A DNA stretch of 10,814 nt, taken from positions 972-11,785 of the forward strand of contig DMER01000090.1 in NCBI GenBank assembly GCA_003451645.1. Direction: 5' to 3'. The number at the start of each line of letters is the position of its first letter. Positions within the stretch are counted from its first letter, which is position 1. The stretch is from Alphaproteobacteria bacterium. GTDB taxonomy: Bacteria > Pseudomonadota > Alphaproteobacteria > Micropepsales > Micropepsaceae. The notes under the pieces are model-generated. The model searched no databases and had not been told where the DNA came from. It worked only from the letters and a program-made list of their open reading frames with translations. The position numbers and the translations under genes were made by a program. Positions 1 through 5,837 of this stretch are shown here, one piece after another.

Positions 1-890
1 TACATGTCGGCGAGCTTGCCCTGGACCAATTGGAAAGTGCCGATGGGCTGCCCGAATTGCTTGCGGTCATGGACATAGGGCAGCACCAAATCCATGGCAT
101 TTTGCATGATGCCGAGTGGACCCGCAGCCAAGACAGCGCGCTCATAATCGAGCCCCGACATGAGAACGCGCACGCCCTCATTGACCCTGCCCAGAATGTT
201 ATCCTCCGGGACCTCACAGCCGTCAAAGATGAGTTCGGCCGTGTCCGACCCGCGCATGCCCAATTTGTCAAGTTTGGGCGCAACGCTAAAGCCCTTCATC
301 CCTTTCTCGATCAGAAAGGCGGTGATCCCGCGCGGGCCAGCGGTTGGATCGGTCTTGGCATAGACGACCAGCGTCTCGGCGTGCGGCGCATTGGTGATCC
401 AGAACTTTGTCCCATTGAGAATGTAGCGGTCGCCCTTCTTGTCCGCCCGGCAGCGCATCGACACGACATCTGAGCCGGCCTGCGGTTCGCTCATGGCGAG
501 CGCGCCCACATGTTCGCCAGAAATAAGCTTGGGCAAATAGCGCCGCTTTTGCTCTTCTGAGCCATTGCGGCGGATTTGGTTTACACAGAGATTAGAGTGC
601 GCTCCATATGACAAGCCCACCGAGGCCGATCCACGGCTTACCTCTTCCAGGGCCACACAATGCGCCAAATAGCCGAGCCCCGAGCCGCCATACTCCTCCT
701 CCACCGTTAACCCGTGCAGACCAAGGTCGCCTAGCTTGGGCCACAAGTCGCGGGGGAAGGTGTTCGTCTTGTCGATTTGTTCGGCACGTGGTGCAATCTC
801 CGCGGCACTAAAACGGACGATGCTGTCCCGCAAGGCGTCGATGGTCTCACCCAGACCGAAATTCAGGCCACGGAATGCATTGGGTATCAT
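1..890 (-). CDS. ivd: Isovaleryl-CoA dehydrogenase, 3' end outside window
   Basis: FAD-dependent acyl-CoA dehydrogenase that oxidises isovaleryl-CoA to 3-methylcrotonyl-CoA in leucine breakdown and passes electrons to ETF. My translation from the ATG at 890 gives 296 complete codons before the window edge. The usual length is about 390, so roughly the last 90 residues are missing. The N-terminal helical domain occupies about residues 10-125. The family signature follows ([10 protein letters not shown], about 132-141), then the middle beta domain. The helix containing [15 protein letters not shown] (about 246-260) matches the isovaleryl-CoA dehydrogenase subgroup, in which the catalytic glutamate sits in this helix (here Glu250) rather than near the C-terminus. 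A purine-rich GGGGGAG about 8 bases before the ATG supports the start. It lies 39 bases downstream of mgtE on the same strand. The remaining leucine-degradation genes may follow beyond the window, but that is inference. Confidence 0.93.
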   Translation of the reverse strand, partial: MIPNAFRGLNFGLGETIDALRDSIVRFSAAEIAPRAEQIDKTNTFPRDLWPKLGDLGLHGLTVEEEYGGSGLGYLAHCVALEEVSRGSASVGLSYGAHSNLCVNQIRRNGSEEQKRRYLPKLISGEHVGALAMSEPQAGSDVVSMRCRADKKGDRYILNGTKFWITNAPHAETLVVYAKTDPTAGPRGITAFLIEKGMKGFSVAPKLDKLGMRGSDTAELIFDGCEVPEDNILGRVNEGVRVLMSGLDYERAVLAAGPLGIMQNAMDLVLPYVHDRKQFGQPIGTFQLVQGKLADM

Positions 891-929
891 CGCGTCTCTC
901 CCCCTGGTCGTGTGCTCTTGTTGTCAGGA

Positions 930-2333
930 TTATCGCAGCAAGACGATCGTCGCCAAACCCAGAAAGGCCATGAAGCCGACCACGTCGGTGACTGTTGTTA
1001 CGAATACGGCCGCTGAGACCGCTGGATCAATTCCAGCCCTGTTCATCCAATAGGGAACAAGAATGCCGGAGGCCGCTGCTGCAAGCAAATTGATGACCAT
1101 CGCGCCAGCAATCACGGCGCCCAACTCACCGTCTCGAAACCAAAACGCCGTCGCCAAGCCAATGATGGCCGCAAAGGCCAACCCATTCAGCCAGCCGACA
1201 AGCAGTTCTTTGCCGAATATCCTGAAAAAGTTTGTGGCATTGAGGTCCTTGGTCGCAAGCGCGCGTACCGCAACTGTCAGGGTCTGCGTCCCCGCATTGC
1301 CGCCCATGGAGGCGACGATGGGCATCAGAATGGCCAAAGCCACGATCTTCTCCAGCGACGCCTCGAACATGCCAATAACGAAGGAGGCCAGGATCGCCGT
1401 CATCAAATTCACGAACAGCCAGGAAAATCTGAGCCAAGTAGTACGAACGACCGGTAGCTTTAGACCCTCATCATCCGACACACCGCCTAGCGCTAGGACC
1501 TGGGCTTGGTGTTCGTCTTGGAGGACTTCGACGACGCTGCGCGCACCCAACACGCCGATCATCCTGCCTTGTGTATCGGTGACTGGAGCCGTCGTCAGGT
1601 GATAATGTTCAAACAGATAGGCGAAGTCCTTTTGGTCCATAGTCGCGGGGACCGCTTCGAAGTCTTGGTCCATAGCATCAAGGAGGTGCGTATTGCGCGG
1701 CGCGCGCAGGAGCCTTGAAACGGGGATCACACCAAGCGGGCGTTCCTCTGCGTCAATTACAAAAACCACATCGAAATCGTCGGGACACTGCGCATCGTCC
1801 ATGTCCACGACCCGCTTGACCGCCTCCCCAATCGTGAGGTCAGGCGGCAGTGCCACATAATCGCGATGCATCAACCGGCCAGCGGAATAGTCGGGATAGG
1901 CTAAAGCATCGACCACATCGGCGCGATCAGCCTCGGAGATTTGATCCAGGACCTCGCGCTGTGTCTCCTCCGGCAGGTCCTCAAGGACATAGGCCGCATC
2001 GGCGGTTTCGAGTTCTTCGACCGCTTCGGCGACCGCCTTCGAACCCAGGGCCGCGACAAGTTCGCCCCGCAGCGCCTCATCGATCTCTGACAGGATCTCA
2101 GAATCAAAGTCCTCGCCCAAGGCCGCGACAATCGCGCGGCGCTCAACAGCCCCCACCATTTCAAGCAAATCCGCCAAATCGGCGGCATGCAGCGGCAGCA
2201 GCAGATGCTTGACCGCGTCCTGATCACCACGATCGACGGCATCGATCACCGCACGCACAAAGGCGGGTTTCATGGCACCGCCTGCGTCAAGCGCCTCGTC
2301 AGCCTCGCTCGAAAGGGCTTGAGTGTCATTCAT
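930..2333 (-). CDS. mgtE: MgtE-family magnesium transporter
   Basis: Mg2+ channel/transporter of the inner membrane, 467 residues, close to the usual length of about 450. Domain order is typical. A helical, acidic N-terminal domain (about 25-150) is followed by a tandem CBS pair (about 155-280) that senses cytoplasmic Mg2+ in characterised homologues. About five membrane helices then fill residues 300-467. Family hallmarks are GGNAGTQTLTVAVRALA (344-360) and VTTVTDVVGF (445-454), where Asp450 matches the conserved pore aspartate. The protein ends with a short LLR tail and a TAA stop. The ATG at 2333 has no strong ribosome-binding site. The 100-base leader between the tRNA-Leu gene and this start holds two small hairpins, listed separately. 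The neighbours, a tRNA and ivd, give no functional link. Confidence 0.96.
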   Translation of the reverse strand: MNDTQALSSEADEALDAGGAMKPAFVRAVIDAVDRGDQDAVKHLLLPLHAADLADLLEMVGAVERRAIVAALGEDFDSEILSEIDEALRGELVAALGSKAVAEAVEELETADAAYVLEDLPEETQREVLDQISEADRADVVDALAYPDYSAGRLMHRDYVALPPDLTIGEAVKRVVDMDDAQCPDDFDVVFVIDAEERPLGVIPVSRLLRAPRNTHLLDAMDQDFEAVPATMDQKDFAYLFEHYHLTTAPVTDTQGRMIGVLGARSVVEVLQDEHQAQVLALGGVSDDEGLKLPVVRTTWLRFSWLFVNLMTAILASFVIGMFEASLEKIVALAILMPIVASMGGNAGTQTLTVAVRALATKDLNATNFFRIFGKELLVGWLNGLAFAAIIGLATAFWFRDGELGAVIAGAMVINLLAAAASGILVPYWMNRAGIDPAVSAAVFVTTVTDVVGFMAFLGLATIVLLR

Positions 2334-2370
2334 GGGCAGCGTCCGCGCCTAAAGGAACCGCATGCCATAC

Positions 2371-2410
2371 GCTCTCGCTGTCACGGGAGAGCACGGCCCT
2401 TGTGAGGCCG
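2371..2410 (-). other. Two adjacent inverted repeats in the tRNA-Leu/mgtE spacer
   Basis: Two short inverted repeats lie side by side between tRNA-Leu and mgtE. The first has six-base arms, GCTCTC (2371-2376) and GAGAGC (2387-2392), with a 10-base loop. The second has five-base arms, CGGCC (2394-2398) and GGCCG (2406-2410), with a 7-base loop. Neither is followed by a T-run in the direction of transcription, so they do not form a classical Rho-independent terminator. They could be a tRNA 3' processing or stability structure, or part of an mgtE leader. The spacer is too short for a full M-box magnesium riboswitch. Confidence 0.35.
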
Positions 2411-2433
2411 CAGGGAGATACCCATTGGGAAAA

Positions 2434-2518
2434 TGGTGCGGTCAAGAAGACTCGAACTTCCACGGGTCGCCCCGCTACCACCTCAAGGTAGTGCGTCTAC
2501 CAATTCCGCCATGACCGC
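2434..2518 (-). tRNA. tRNA-Leu (anticodon GAG), CCA encoded
   Basis: A complete class II tRNA folds on the minus strand. The 7-base acceptor arms GCGGTCA and TGACCGC pair perfectly and are followed by discriminator A and an encoded CCA (2436-2434). The D arm contains AATTGGTAGAC. The anticodon stem CTACC/GGTAG closes the loop TTGAGGT with anticodon GAG, which reads CUC and CUU leucine codons. A long variable arm (CGGG/CCCG around GCGA) is typical of tRNA-Leu. The T arm has the loop TTCGAGT, with one G-T wobble in its stem. It lies 100 bases upstream of mgtE on the same strand, with no obvious terminator between them. Confidence 0.96.
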
Positions 2519-2535
2519 GCCTTGGCAAGACGCGT

Positions 2536-2542
2536 CGTATAA
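2536..2542 (-). promoter_or_regulatory. Possible -10 element for tRNA-Leu
   Basis: On the minus strand a TTATACG stretch lies about 18 bases before the mature tRNA 5' end, followed by a GC-rich palindromic GACGCGTC (2529-2536). A GC-rich discriminator after a TATA-like -10 is common in stable-RNA promoters. No convincing -35 hexamer is seen at 16-18 bases upstream, so the call is tentative. Confidence 0.3.
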
Positions 2543-2602
2543 TCCAAGTCCAAGCACAAGGGAAGCCCCAGCCCAGGCCAAATTTCTGGTCCGTCCTTGA
2601 CC

Positions 2603-3409
2603 CTAAATGCCGTCGCCTGCCAGGTTCTCGTGGATCCCGCATTCTTCCTTGTCCTGGCCCGCCCACCGGCCCGAGCGGTAGTCCCCGCCTGGACGCACAC
2701 GGTCTGTGCAGGGCATGCAGCCAATCGACAAGTACCCGTCTGCCACCAACGGATGGCGCGGCAACTCATGCGCATCGATATGGGCGTTCAGATCCTCAAT
2801 GGTCCATTGCGCAAGAGGGTTGAAGACAAAGCGTGACCCGTTGAGCTCGATGGGGGTCAGGCCCTGGCGCGCTTTGGTCTGAAAACGTTTGCGCCCTGTG
2901 ATTTCGGCTGAGAACCCAGAGATTGCACGCTGCAGCGGCAAAACCTTGCGAATGTGGCAGCAGCGATCCGGGTTTCGCGACCAGACTGTGCCATCCGGGT
3001 CTTCGGCCGCCAGATCGGCCGGATGAGGGCCGATCGCTCTCACGTCCGTCAGGCCCAGCCGTTCTTGCAGGCGGTCGCGGTAGCGCATCGTCTCGCCAAA
3101 GAGCTTACCAGTATTCAGAAACAGGATGGGTGTTGTGGGGTCAACCTGGGCCACCAAATGCAGAAGAACCACCGACTCCGAACCAAAAGATGAGACAATG
3201 CAAGTCTGCCGGGCGAACTCGACCGTCAGGGCGGCGTGGGTGAGAGCCAGAGCGTCTGCGCCAACATAACGGGCTTGCAAAGCCTTGAGTTTGTCGAGGA
3301 GCGCCGGGTCGGATGGCGCAACAACATCAAAAACGCGCGGGCTCTTTGGGAGCGCTGGCGCCCGGACCGCTGGCCTTTCACTCATTGAAACTGGTTCTGG
3401 AATAGCCAT
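2603..3409 (-). CDS. cysH: Adenylyl-sulfate (APS) reductase, CysH family
   Basis: Cytoplasmic thiol-dependent reductase of assimilatory sulfate reduction, giving sulfite from APS (or PAPS). With the ATG at 3409 the protein has 268 residues. SSFGSES (about 73-79) is the nucleotide-binding loop, and LNTGKLFGET (98-107) and TGRKRFQ (171-177) are family motifs. Two cysteine pairs, Cys150-Cys151 and Cys231/Cys234 (GCMPC), match the 4Fe-4S ligands that mark the APS-preferring branch; E. coli type PAPS reductases lack them. The catalytic cysteine is in EECGIH (Cys257). I chose 3409 because AAGGA lies about 11 bases upstream. ATG at 3385 is an alternative. The reading frame runs open to a GTG at 3607, but that extension is inside the preceding gene and has no family similarity I recognise. 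With this start the gene overlaps the siroheme-synthase gene by 32 bases, so the two are probably translated from one message. Confidence 0.92.
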   Translation of the reverse strand: MAIPEPVSMSERPAVRAPALPKSPRVFDVVAPSDPALLDKLKALQARYVGADALALTHAALTVEFARQTCIVSSFGSESVVLLHLVAQVDPTTPILFLNTGKLFGETMRYRDRLQERLGLTDVRAIGPHPADLAAEDPDGTVWSRNPDRCCHIRKVLPLQRAISGFSAEITGRKRFQTKARQGLTPIELNGSRFVFNPLAQWTIEDLNAHIDAHELPRHPLVADGYLSIGCMPCTDRVRPGGDYRSGRWAGQDKEECGIHENLAGDGI

Positions 3410-4025
3410 TTGTTGATGGGTCCTTTTGTTCCAATTGGGAATTCTGATGGTCTGGCGCGGCTTTAGGAGAAAACCACCCGGCAGCCTCAATCGCCTCTTG
3501 GGTTCGACGGGTGATTTCGGCCGGGCCGCAGCCTTGCGCCTTCCATGCGGCGCGCAATTCAGCGATCGCGTCCAAATGCCCCTCCCACTCAGGGCCAAAG
3601 GCCACACCGATCCGGGCCCGGATCATTTGTGCGAGTGCCGGGCTCTTGCCGCCTGTGGAGACAGTCATAACCAGGTCCCCTCTGCGCAGGATCGACGGCA
3701 CATGGAAGTCACACAACGGCAGCACGTCCTCGACATTGACCAGGCACCCTTGCGACCGGCCCAACGCAAAGAGATGCTCACCCTTGTCGCGCGGAACATC
3801 GCCAACAAACAGGATGGCACACCCCTTCAAATCTTGGGCAGTTGGCCAGTGGCCAATCAATCGCGCGCCTGCCAAATTCCGCAATTGCTCGATTGGCTCC
3901 GGCGCGAACACGGACACATGAGCACCGCGCGCCGCGTCGATCATCTGCAAACGCTTGAGAGTCTGAGCACCCTCCCCAGTCACAGCGACCGAGAGCCGGC
4001 GAACATCGAGCATGACTGGCAGCAT
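3378..4025 (-). CDS. Precorrin-2 dehydrogenase / sirohydrochlorin ferrochelatase (Met8/CysG N-domain)
   Basis: Stand-alone protein of 215 residues matching the N-terminal (CysGB) part of CysG. It should oxidise precorrin-2 with NAD+ and insert iron to give siroheme, the cofactor of sulfite reductase. A Rossmann-like start (VAVTGEGAQTLKRLQ, 13-27) binds the nucleotide. NVED (97-100) aligns with NVVD of E. coli/Salmonella CysG, so Asp100 corresponds to the catalytic Asp104. PSILRRGDL and STGGKSPALAQMIR (123-136) complete the family pattern. The second residue of that stretch, Thr124, appears to stand where CysG has the phosphorylatable Ser128. The uroporphyrinogen methyltransferase half of CysG is absent and must be encoded elsewhere. 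The protein ends in a polar tail of about 25 residues. It overlaps cysH and begins just after a putative operator. Confidence 0.9.
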   Translation of the reverse strand: MLPVMLDVRRLSVAVTGEGAQTLKRLQMIDAARGAHVSVFAPEPIEQLRNLAGARLIGHWPTAQDLKGCAILFVGDVPRDKGEHLFALGRSQGCLVNVEDVLPLCDFHVPSILRRGDLVMTVSTGGKSPALAQMIRARIGVAFGPEWEGHLDAIAELRAAWKAQGCGPAEITRRTQEAIEAAGWFSPKAAPDHQNSQLEQKDPSTNGYSRTSFNE

Positions 4026-4030
4026 GGTGC

Positions 4031-4054
4031 ATTCCCATAGAACTCTTAGGGAAT
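4031..4054. promoter_or_regulatory. Inverted repeat, putative operator before the siroheme/cysH genes
   Basis: Ten-base arms ATTCCCATAG (4031-4040) and CTTAGGGAAT (4045-4054) are inverted around AACT, with only two mismatched positions; the outer six bases (ATTCCC/GGGAAT) are perfect. The repeat ends 5 bases from the ATG at 4025. It overlaps the -10 of the putative promoter listed next, a usual place for a repressor site. As RNA it would form a hairpin holding the GGGA that could serve as ribosome-binding site, so control of translation is also possible. The regulator is unknown. Confidence 0.45.
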
Positions 4055-4080
4055 ATCGGCCGGTCGCGCGATTTACGCAA
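4052..4080 (-). promoter_or_regulatory. Putative promoter for the siroheme-synthase/cysH pair
   Basis: On the minus strand TTGCGT (4080-4075) and GATATT (4057-4052) are separated by 17 bases, matching the housekeeping sigma-factor pattern at three and four of six positions. The expected transcript start would lie near 4045, giving a leader of about 20 bases. The overlap of the -10 with the inverted repeat at 4031-4054 adds weight, but the hexamers are weak on their own. Confidence 0.35.
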
Positions 4081-4119
4081 GATGCCTGGAGATTTTTCTA
4101 TTCAACTAATTTTTACTGT

Positions 4120-4353
4120 TTATTGGGTGCTCTTGAGCGTGTCTGTGATCGAGACCGCAATTTTGTCGCCCTGAATGACGATTTCCGCCCTGGCAATCGG
4201 CGTATTGTTGGCGAGGACCCAAACTTCGTCATGTTGCGTGGAATCGAGCTCAATCACCGCGCCGCGCCCCATGCGCAGCAATTGCTGCATCTGCAATTGC
4301 GCGCGGCCTAAAACAACCCAAATATCAACTTTGATGGACTCAACAGTGGACAT
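4120..4353 (-). CDS. fliN: FliN-type flagellar motor switch protein (SpoA domain)
   Basis: Small protein of 77 residues made of one SpoA/FliN C-terminal domain. FliN forms the distal part of the C-ring of the flagellar motor, on the cytoplasmic face of the membrane, and acts with FliM and FliG in torque generation and switching. The recognisable core is [20 protein letters not shown] (9-28), followed by GRGAVIELD (29-37) and [21 protein letters not shown] (48-68), ending in VSITD. I prefer the ATG at 4353, since [11 protein letters not shown] is a typical start; a GTG at 4374 would add seven residues. It has no long N-terminal region, as in other short FliN proteins. No other flagellar gene lies in the window, so it may be a separated motor gene or a paralogue. 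It is transcribed divergently from lipB and lies 94 bases ahead of the siroheme gene. Confidence 0.85.
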   Translation of the reverse strand: MSTVESIKVDIWVVLGRAQLQMQQLLRMGRGAVIELDSTQHDEVWVLANNTPIARAEIVIQGDKIAVSITDTLKSTQ

Positions 4354-4448
4354 GCGCCCCAGGTCTTTCTGCACTGAACAGCGTTGACCTTGCGCGGTTT
4401 AGCCTTTCAACCAAGTTAAAGCGGCGGCAAGCGCGGGCAATTCGAGCA

Positions 4449-5120
4449 ATGATTGACGGACCAGTGGAATGGCGCATCACCCAGGGTCTCACCGAGTATC
4501 CGGGCGCGTTGCGCTGGATGGAAGCGCGCGTTGCCCAGATCGCTGATGGCAAAGCCACTGAGTGCGTTTGGCTCTTGGAACACCCGCCAATATTCACTGC
4601 AGGCACGAGCGCGAAAGCTCAAGATCTACTGACGCCGCGCTTCCCTGTCTATGACACCGGCCGCGGAGGGCAATACACCTATCATGGGCCTGGTCAGCGC
4701 GTGGCCTATGTCATGCTTGATCTGCGCCGTACGGCCGGCGATGTCCGGCGCTTTGTGGGCCTTCTTGAACAGTGGGTGATCGCCACCCTTGCGGATTTTA
4801 ATGTTCAGGCCGAGCGGCGCGACGGGCGAGTTGGTCTTTGGATTCCGGCCCGCACCGGCTCCCTATCCGAAAACAAAATCGCGGCAATCGGTATCCGCGT
4901 CCGCCGTTGGGTCAGCTACCACGGAATTTCGATCAATGTTTCGCCCGATCTCAGCCATTTCGACGGCATCGTCCCGTGCGGCATTCGCGACCATGGAGTA
5001 ACAAGCCTTGAGGCGCTAGGCCTGACTACCACCATGGCGGACCTCGACGTCGCGTTGCGCCGCGCCTTTGAAGAGGTGTTTCAGCAACCGACCAAGCTCA
5101 CAGTGTTGGACGGCGAATGA
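4449..5120 (+). CDS. lipB: Lipoyl(octanoyl) transferase
   Basis: Moves the octanoyl group from acyl carrier protein to a lysine of lipoyl domains (pyruvate and 2-oxoglutarate dehydrogenases, glycine cleavage system). This is the first step of lipoate biosynthesis before LipA. It is 223 residues, a normal length. The family signature [12 protein letters not shown] spans 72-83. The two catalytic residues are visible: Lys143 in [10 protein letters not shown] and Cys177 in [13 protein letters not shown], the pair that forms the acyl-thioester intermediate in characterised LipB. It is the only plus-strand gene here. It diverges from fliN with a 95-base gap and its 3' end overlaps acyP by 23 bases. 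No strong ribosome-binding site precedes the ATG. Confidence 0.96.
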   Translation: MIDGPVEWRITQGLTEYPGALRWMEARVAQIADGKATECVWLLEHPPIFTAGTSAKAQDLLTPRFPVYDTGRGGQYTYHGPGQRVAYVMLDLRRTAGDVRRFVGLLEQWVIATLADFNVQAERRDGRVGLWIPARTGSLSENKIAAIGIRVRRWVSYHGISINVSPDLSHFDGIVPCGIRDHGVTSLEALGLTTTMADLDVALRRAFEEVFQQPTKLTVLDGE

Positions 5121-5388
5121 ATCCAGGCAGCGGTTCGCCATCATCCACGCGGTTGACGTCAATCTTTTCCACCTGCGCCGGAGCGGGCCCTTGCGTGCAG
5201 AGGCCCATAAATTCCTCGACGATTTTGGCAGGGCCGGCGACCAGTATCTCAACGGTCCCGTCGCGGCGGTTGCGGACCCAGCCCCTCAGTGCCAGCCGGG
5301 TCGCCTCCGCAATTGCCCAGTCACGATAGCCGACGCCCTGCACGCGGCCATGCACGCGTAGCCGGAAATTATGTCTCTCCTCGCTCAT
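5098..5388 (-). CDS. acyP: Acylphosphatase
   Basis: Small cytoplasmic enzyme of 96 residues that hydrolyses carboxyl-phosphate bonds such as those of acetyl phosphate, 1,3-bisphosphoglycerate or carbamoyl phosphate. Both family signatures are complete: GRVQGVGYR (14-22) with the phosphate-binding Arg22, and [12 protein letters not shown] (36-47) with catalytic Asn40. The length is typical. The ATG overlaps the stop of the upstream GNAT gene in an ATGA (5385-5388), so its translation is probably coupled to that of the GNAT gene. The 3' end overlaps the convergent lipB. The physiological substrate of bacterial acylphosphatases is generally unsettled. Confidence 0.95.
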   Translation of the reverse strand: MSEERHNFRLRVHGRVQGVGYRDWAIAEATRLALRGWVRNRRDGTVEILVAGPAKIVEEFMGLCTQGPAPAQVEKIDVNRVDDGEPLPGFIRRPTL

Positions 5389-5837
5389 AGCCTCACCATG
5401 TAGCGAACAAAGTCATCTGCGGACGTGTACTGATCATAGAGCCTGCGCGCCGTCGTGTTGTTGTTCCTCGTCATCCAATAGAGCCTGGCCCAGCCATGCG
5501 CCCGCCCCAAACGGAGCAGTTCGTCAACGAGTGCCTTGCCAACCCCCTGCCCTCTGGAAGCCCTATGTGTGAAGAGGTCCTCAAGATAACAAACCGGTCC
5601 AAGAGTCCACGTATTGTCGTGCAGGATGTAATTGCACATTCCGAGCGCCTCTCCGCCCACCGTATGACGAGCCATCAGTGCCTTGACCGGCGAAACCGGA
5701 TCGCAAATTCGAGCCCAGCTCTGTTGCGTTACATCCTCTGGAATGGTGGTCTCATAGAACGCGCAATAGAAGTCCCACATCACTCGCCAATCCGCATAGT
5801 CGTCAGGCACAGCATGTCTGATGGTCAGCGGGATCAT
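5385..5837 (-). CDS. GNAT-family N-acetyltransferase
   Basis: Predicted acyl-CoA dependent N-acetyltransferase of 150 residues, a full-length GNAT fold. The acetyl-CoA pyrophosphate loop is RGQGVG (95-100) after the strand CYLEDLFTH (83-91). The C-terminal part, YWMTRNNNTTARRLYDQYT (120-138), resembles yeast Hpa2/Hpa3-like and related small-molecule acetyltransferases. The substrate cannot be told from sequence. The ATG overlaps the pccA stop in ATGA (5834-5837), and the stop overlaps the acyP ATG in the same way. It is therefore the middle gene of a coupled pccA-GNAT-acyP run. Confidence 0.88.
   Translation of the reverse strand: MIPLTIRHAVPDDYADWRVMWDFYCAFYETTIPEDVTQQSWARICDPVSPVKALMARHTVGGEALGMCNYILHDNTWTLGPVCYLEDLFTHRASRGQGVGKALVDELLRLGRAHGWARLYWMTRNNNTTARRLYDQYTSADDFVRYMVRL

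Noticed and set aside
2334..2433. M-box (ykoK) magnesium riboswitch before mgtE
   Set aside because: The spacer is shorter than a full M-box, and its two simple hairpins do not match that architecture.
2538..2543. Perfect TATAAT on the plus strand
   Set aside because: No -35 at suitable spacing and no plus-strand gene downstream; the same bases on the minus strand fit a tRNA promoter better.
3426..4040. Plus-strand open frame of 204 codons
   Set aside because: It lies opposite the siroheme-synthase gene, which has clear family motifs; the reverse product looks like a translation shadow.
4383..4411. GTTGA...TCAAC inverted repeat and opposing TTGACC/TTGAAA in the fliN-lipB gap, considered as an operator or divergent promoters
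   Set aside because: Arms are only five bases with a 19-base gap, and no acceptable -10 hexamer stands at the right distance in either direction. CtrA (TTAA-N7-TTAA) and sigma-54 patterns were looked for and not found.
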